Source: Sthenelais limicola (lineage: Eukaryota > Annelida > Polychaeta > Phyllodocida > Sigalionidae). From it: a stretch of DNA of 64,000 nt. The notes below the pieces were generated by a model. It searched no databases, was not told the DNA's origin, and worked only from the letters and a program-made list of their open reading frames with translations. The stretch is from the NCBI GenBank assembly GCA_942159475.1, contig OW804096.1, positions 104,258,194 to 104,322,193 of the forward strand, written 5' to 3'. The position numbers and the translations under genes are program-made. Numbering within the stretch: position 1 is the first letter of the stretch; each line of letters begins with the position of its first letter. Positions 58,401-64,000 of the stretch are shown here, one piece after another.

Positions 58401-60477
58401 TGACATTGCCCACAATCCCGCCTTGAAACAAACGCATTAAAATCGTTTGGTTTGTGTGTTATTAAACGTGCAAAACCATCGCCGATGACGGGCGATGTTT
58501 TGCACATCATACTGCAGGGCCATTGGTGAGAGAGTGAGAAACCATCTCCAAACTTACCCGACGTTTGGCCTACGCGAGTACGGCCGAGTGGGAGGAAGAA
58601 GGGTTAAGGCTTAAGCATTGGGAGCTGGTAGACATGCGTTGGGAAATGACAGTATGTGCATTTATAGTTCAGTAAAGACGCTATTGACCCTGACGTTTTG
58701 GCTATGAAAAATGTTAAGGATGACAAATCTGTACTTGTCTTTTCCCGTTGAATGCAAAAACATAGGATATCGGGTGATCGAGCCAACTTTCCTAGACTAA
58801 TTTGCAGATCCAGGTTACTGGTGGTGCGCTCTTTTGCCTATGGGGAGAATCAGGATTCCCTCTATAAGGGAAGCCACCAGTGCCATATCGTCCAGGAAAG
58901 TTAACCGCAGCAAGGAAGGCCTATACTATAGGCTATATTTATTTCGGGGAAGGAAATTGGTTATATTTCACCAGATCTGAACGGCTAATATTGTTTTTAT
59001 ATTTAATAATAAAGAATCGCCATCGTCCTCGAAGGAATCGTCATGTTTGCAATGAACAGCTGAGCCGGGCACCTGGCTGGCTACACACACAGGCAATGGT
59101 TGTCTGGTGTTTGGCTTGACGAGGTCTGCAGTTGACTTGATGGCTATGCCATCCGGCACCTGCAGACATTTATATTTTAGCAGAAGAATCTATATTTCGT
59201 TAGGTTTTTAATGGAATAATCGCGGAGTTTCCACCTTGAATATGACAGCAATAAAGCTCCTGGACCTACGCTTGTTTTTGAAGCCATTGTACGAATCTGT
59301 ATGACCTAATTTCTAGTCTCCTGATCACGTGACAGCTTAAGCGGCTCTTCCATGCTGGTTCCCTGCGGCTCTTCCATGAACCTTATAGCATCCCATCTAC
59401 TTGTTTTCTTATTTTGTTATGGTTGACAGCACTCGATTCGAATCTACGGTTAGCGATAACTTTTTATTTTATCAGTAAATGACACATGTTCCCGTTTGGA
59501 CCTTGCTACCCTTGACTCACTCTAGCTTCTGGGATCGGTTAGAAAGTTCCGGAAAAAAAAAAGCATGAGAAAAGGCGTTCGGAAGACAGTGTTGGTACAT
59601 AGTCGCTCTGCCTTCAGAAAGCGCCCCGGTGACGTCACTTGAGTAGCATAGCAAAGCTATCCTTATGGATAGCGGTAGGGGGGCTGGTCGTCCAGAAGTG
59701 TATAACCGCTAGATATTATTTTGATGTTAAGTCTGGTGAAGTCTTAGGCTATTTACTTGTATGAATATGGATTCATTTTCTCATTGTCAATGTCACCAGC
59801 CCCACCAACCCGCCTCCTCTCCCTCCCTCCTTCCTACCTAGTGTCTGATGCCAAACTCACCACTGCATAACTATAGCTATGCAGTGGCTCCATAATAGCG
59901 GCGGTGTTGGGAGAAACTGTAAGTGGTCCCCTGGTGTCATGAGCATGAACTATTGGTCTATGTGGACGATCATCATGGCAGAGTCAAAATCACGCCTGAG
60001 CAAAAGTGTACAGAAATGGTACATAGGACTATTATAGGTAATTAGAAGATTTTTCACTGGGAAAAATGCTGAGAACAGGTAAAAAAAAATACAGTGTTAA
60101 GTCCAAAATCGTACAACCCAGATGGCAGATGCAACGGTCTTGATTGTGAATAGAAGTCATTTTGACTTTTTCCTGGGTCCCAGCGCATCTCCATAGGAAT
60201 AGTACAGGAATATCGATAATCTATTTTAAAGCATAGATGGATTATTTCTTTGGACAAAACCTGGAGAGGACATAATATAATTGCGATTTGAGGGTAAGGA
60301 AGACGGCTATCGGTATGTTTAATAGGAGAACGGGGTGATCTCAGTGAGTTCTCTAGGTTGGGTTTTGACTCTAAAAGCCCGGGGCGACAGAATGATTCAA
60401 AGTATACCAGCTGCGCCCGCCTTTCTCAAGGCGATTTTTGGTCGCCGATCGTCTAGATGTAAAATAAATGTTACTTC

Positions 60478-61195
60478 TTTTTTTTCTTGAAATAGTAGTA
60501 TATGTATACTGCAAGTTTACTAGACGTAAATTTATGAGACCGTCTCCTTGAAATAGTTTCCCAACTTATCTTCTACAGAAGCCCGACTTATAATTATCAA
60601 GCATGCGGTCTATGTTTAGAATAATCTTTTTGTAGTCATCATAAATCATTATCGAAAAACAATTAGTGACCGTTATCGAACAACAATTATTTAATTGCTC
60701 TCTTAATGATTTATCATTATCGAACAACAAGTAGTTAATTGCTAACTCCCTTATATAAAGTATAATAAACGTCTTATGTAGTTAAATAACCTTAATCAGT
60801 AACCACTGGATCTATATAACCTTGGTAAAAAGCAAGGCAACGGCAGCATCCACAGGTTGATAACTTTGGGTAAAGCAGGCAACAACAGCACCAACCACGG
60901 CAGCCATCATACATTGATTTAGGTCATTTGCTTTAGATTGTGCTCCATAATCATAATCTACGTCTCTTTAAATTGCATATATAGTTAGGTCAAAGAAGAT
61001 TATTCTAAACATAGACCGTGCTCGAGGTTGGTCTTAGGCCAAAAAGATTATTCTAAACATAGACCGCATATGCTCGATAATTATAAGTTGGGCTTCTGTA
61101 AAAGATAAGTCGGTAAACTATTTCAAGGAGACGGTCTCATCAATTTACGTCTAGTAAACTTGCAGTATACATATACTACTATTTCAAGAAAAAAA
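60478..61195. mobile_element. Foldback/MITE element with arms of about 156 bases
   Basis: 60478-60633 is the reverse complement of 61040-61195 with few mismatches (AAATAGTAGTATATGTATAC, GTTTACTAGACGTAAA, GCGGTCTATGTTTAGAATAA). Part of the right arm's inner end is duplicated in direct orientation at 60988-61026. It has no ORF. It lies in the upstream flank of copy 2. Confidence 0.85.
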
Positions 61196-61385
61196 CCCTG
61201 CGAACAATAGTTTTGGTCGATTTAAATTAACTGACATTGCAGCTTTAATTTTAGTTGGTAAATGCTAGCATCTACTAGATACGCCCCAACATTTTTTTAT
61301 TGCAATTAAATACACCAGCTGTTACATTGGAATAAGTCCGGTTCTTCTACATGTTTTTCTTTTACATGTTTTTCTTCAATCAACC

Positions 61386-61628
61386 ATATGGGTCAGATTT
61401 TCAGAAAATGTACAATTCACCTTTGCCAAGCCTCTCAAATAACCCACATTTAAGACAAAAATTTGCTTCAAAATGCAGTTTAACATAACGGAACTGCTAC
61501 TTTAAATCAATTCGATACCAAATATACTCAGATATACCTGGTATTCATAATTTTTCAGCCTAATTTAGCAGAATGTCCTAAATGTGTAGAGTCGCCAATT
61601 GTACATTTTCTGAAAATCTGACCCATAT
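61386..61628. mobile_element. Short MITE with 32-base terminal inverted repeats
   Basis: 61386-61417 (ATATGGGTCAGATTTTCAGA..) and 61597-61628 are reverse complements. The 243-base element has no coding capacity. Confidence 0.85.
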
Positions 61629-62089
61629 ATCAAGACGTTTCCACATCATGAGGTATAGGGCAATTAAATAAAAACCACAGGTGGAAAACCCCATAGGCTA
61701 AACAATGGGGATATAGGGACTTGGGATTTAGATGAGGTTTAATTTTATTGATTCTTTATCTGGTTTATCAGCCTGCATCTTATGCTGTGACAGGGCCTAC
61801 AATCTTCAAATTGAAATATAATATTCCAATCATGCATGAGAATAACTTTGTGATTGTTCAAGTTATCCAAGTCTCTATCAAGGACGCTGTTTCATATCTT
61901 GAACCGTTTAGCCTTTAGGCCTACATTTTAGCGAACTTATTTTCCTAATACCAATGTAATGATTAACAATGAGATTCAGAGAGATTGTTTCTACGTCAAT
62001 ATAGGCCTATTCAGACGCAATGTATAATTTAGCTTAATTTCTCACCAGTGCACGCGGGAAATGACTGGTTTGATTGGATAAAAGAAGGA

Positions 62090-62211
62090 TTGACCTATGG
62101 GGAAGCGGAACTTACTTCAAAGCGTTCCTGCTAGAGGGCGTATAGAACCAAAGAAGACACGCTACAGAAAGGAGTGAGACGCAACGAGAGATTTAACCCC
62201 AAATATAGAAG
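62090..62211 (+). other. Possible first (5' UTR) exon of copy 2
   Basis: A block upstream of the copy-2 coding exon ends in GAAG followed by GTAAAT (62212), a plausible donor about 960 bases before the acceptor at 63169. An inverted CCAAT-like ATTGG lies near 62074. No TATA box is seen and the start is undefined; this is inference from position. Confidence 0.3.
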
Positions 62212-63169
62212 GTAAATTGTGTTATCTTCTTATTTTATTTGCCTCCACAGAGCTCTTTAGGTGTTCAGGGTTCTGTGGACACGTTGAATATGTACGATCT
62301 CAATCTTGATTGTCGAATTGTCGCCTCTATCCTCTGACCTTAATTTGTTGTTGATGGTTGGTATTCAGCATGACCAACCACCGGCGGTTTGGTGGGGAGC
62401 AGTTAGTGCGCCACACTCTGGGTAAAGGTTACGCGTCACTTGGCGTCCTTTGTTTTCTTTCAGTGTCAGTGTTGCATTGGGGATCTGGAATTGCATTTGC
62501 TCGAATCTACGATCTATTTCGAATCCACTAGCAATTTCTTAACAGTTGTATCTTACCACCCTCACTAAAATTTCAATATTTCTCAATTTTCGGACCGTTG
62601 AACAATCACTGGCTTGGCAGCGGGCTAGCAAATTTGCATAATTATTGCTCTTTCCAGCTTTAAAAATATTAATGGGTTGCCAGAACAGACTTAGGCCATT
62701 TGTTGTTGTAGGCCTACATATTAGCCTATTGTAACAATACATAGTTTATAGGCAGTATAAGCCTATACTATACTACCCTGGCCTACATGAACTGCCCTGC
62801 CACAACACAAACTACCTATTAACTTCGGCCTACTTATATTCGCACAAACCGTGAAACGTGCGAAACTCATTGATTTTTCCAAATCATTCTCAATGTAACC
62901 TCAGTCAGAGTAAAAGATGAGATGTAGGCCTAGTCCTGACTGGTATTGATTATTGACAATATTTATAGCACTAGGCTAATATATAGGCCTAGAAGATGCT
63001 ATTGCGTAGGCCAACCTTCGGGCATACCTATTGTTTTACATGCAACATGGGTATTATGTTTGCCTTCTGATAATTCTACTTTTTTCTACTACCGACTAAG
63101 AGTCAGCTCACCACTGACCTAAGCATAACTTGCATCAATAACAAAACATTACTATCTTCTTTTCTTCAG

Positions 63170-63257
63170 GTTCCTGAGATTATTAGCCTAGGGAATTACC
63201 GATTTACGACTCTAGAGGCATCAACATTGAATTGTGCTAAAAAAAAGACCAGTCAAA
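63170..63257 (+). other. 5' untranslated part of the copy-2 shared exon
   Basis: This segment lies between the splice acceptor ending at 63169 and the ATG. It contains stops in the coding frame (63228) and no similarity to the copy-1 leader. Confidence 0.7.
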
Positions 63258-64000
63258 ATGCGTCCAGATCAGGAAAGAGTTCGAAATCTATTAATAGACA
63301 CAGTTACATTGCTGTGTAAAAACAGTTTGCAATTCGATAATGAATTGCATGTAGAAGGACTACTCGGTGTATCCGTAGATAAAAAAGATGTATTTTTTGT
63401 ACATATTAGTAAAGAATTCACCAACAGTCCGTCCGAAGGTGCTACAGTAACACAAAATGACAGTCAAGATGAGGAAACTCGACAGTCACACGGGTCCATA
63501 GAAAAAGACAATGACAAAAATCTTGACCATAGTCAGAATCAAGATATTAAAGTGAAGACAGAAACATTTGATGAAGAGGAAGATGAGTGTTCAATAGTAG
63601 AGGACCCTAATATTAAATTAGAAGGTGTGGCCAGTCCAGCACAAATGGTTGCTGGTCAACGGCGAGCCTACAAAAGGGCTTCCCATAGTAATGTGCCTGG
63701 TGCTTCATTACAAGACTACAGTGGCGATGATAGTAATTTATCAGCAGGTTATGCTATGGGTGATGGCACAATGGACTCACAATACATGGGAGAACCACCT
63801 CACAAACGGCGAAACAACTCTCAAGACGAGTATGGAGGAGGAGGAGACGAGGATCAAGGATCAGCGTGGCCAACAATAAGTGGGATCTCAGGATTCGATC
63901 CCTCACAAACATTCCAAGACACTGATAATGGGCTTATGGGTACAGACTCCACACAACCGGGTTGCAGTACATGGTCCACACCTGGACGTGGGCCATCTGA
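63258..64000 (+). CDS. Shared N-terminal exon of a second, divergent gene copy (partial)
   Basis: The exon starts at 63170 after a TTCTTTTCTTCAG acceptor. The ATG at 63258 follows an in-frame TGA at 63228, so the start is firm. The frame is open for 247 codons to the window edge. Residues 1-66 differ from the 46 kb copy at three positions only; beyond that, indels and substitutions accumulate, but both SUMO-type motifs (VKTE, IKLE), the KRR patch, and the WPTISG and QPGCSTW blocks persist. The window ends within a few codons of where copy 1 has its donor. It is on the opposite strand from copy 1, so its finger exons should lie to the right. Function as for copy 1, inferred. Confidence 0.85.
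   Translation, partial: MRPDQERVRNLLIDTVTLLCKNSLQFDNELHVEGLLGVSVDKKDVFFVHISKEFTNSPSEGATVTQNDSQDEETRQSHGSIEKDNDKNLDHSQNQDIKVKTETFDEEEDECSIVEDPNIKLEGVASPAQMVAGQRRAYKRASHSNVPGASLQDYSGDDSNLSAGYAMGDGTMDSQYMGEPPHKRRNNSQDEYGGGGDEDQGSAWPTISGISGFDPSQTFQDTDNGLMGTDSTQPGCSTWSTPGRGPS

Larger units (their letters stand above)
46867..62089. other. Intergenic region between the two divergent gene copies
   Basis: Apart from the possible copy-1 first exon and the listed elements, I see a C run with CA repeats at 50262-50291, scattered repeat fragments, and at 58150-58310 a GC-richer unidentified segment. No other host gene is supported. Confidence 0.5.

Overview
The window is animal nuclear DNA: AT-rich, intron-containing, with canonical GT/AG splice sites and many decayed transposons. 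No host protein gene lies on a single long ORF. Very frequent AGGCCTA-type words, together with Penelope-like, RTE-like and L1/Tx1-like retroelements, suggest a marine invertebrate, most likely a deuterostome such as an echinoderm. That assignment is inference.

The main content is one large minus-strand transcription-factor locus built like Drosophila lola or mod(mdg4). A shared 5' exon (CDS 46780 down to 46028, 251 codons) ends at a GT donor in phase 0. Downstream, between 43.5 kb and 0.4 kb, lie 22 separate exons, called Z1 (nearest the shared exon) to Z22 (farthest). Each begins at a pyrimidine-tract-CAG acceptor in phase 0, is open to its own stop, and usually encodes a pair of C2H2 or C2HC zinc fingers. 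AATAAA or ATTAAA signals follow many of them. I infer mutually exclusive alternative terminal exons giving about 22 proteins of roughly 309-396 residues with one common N-terminus and different DNA-binding tails. The N-terminus is not BTB, KRAB, SCAN or ZAD. It starts with a compact unrecognised domain and carries two SUMO-type motifs and a basic patch.

Layout by coordinate: 0.4-5.8 kb, Z22-Z18, whose second finger always ends in Cys. 5.8-19.9 kb, a transposon-filled gap with an intact RTE-like reverse-transcriptase ORF on the plus strand. 19.9-21.9 kb, one decayed exon then Z17 and Z16. 21.9-27.9 kb, repeats and a broken Penelope-like element. 27.9-31.6 kb, the Z15-Z11 cluster plus a second decayed exon. 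31.7-35.3 kb, repeats. 35.3-43.5 kb, the dense Z10-Z1 cluster, with a truncated exon (Z9) and a single odd finger (Z7). 43.5-46.0 kb, intron. 46.0-46.9 kb, shared exon. 47-62 kb, intergenic DNA with nested inverted-repeat transposons, L1/Tx1-like LINE fragments, a tRNA-derived SINE and MITEs.

At the right edge (63170-64000, plus strand) a second, divergently oriented copy of the shared N-terminal exon begins and runs off the window. Its first 66 residues differ from copy 1 at only three positions. The two genes are head to head about 14-16 kb apart; the second probably has its own finger-exon array to the right.
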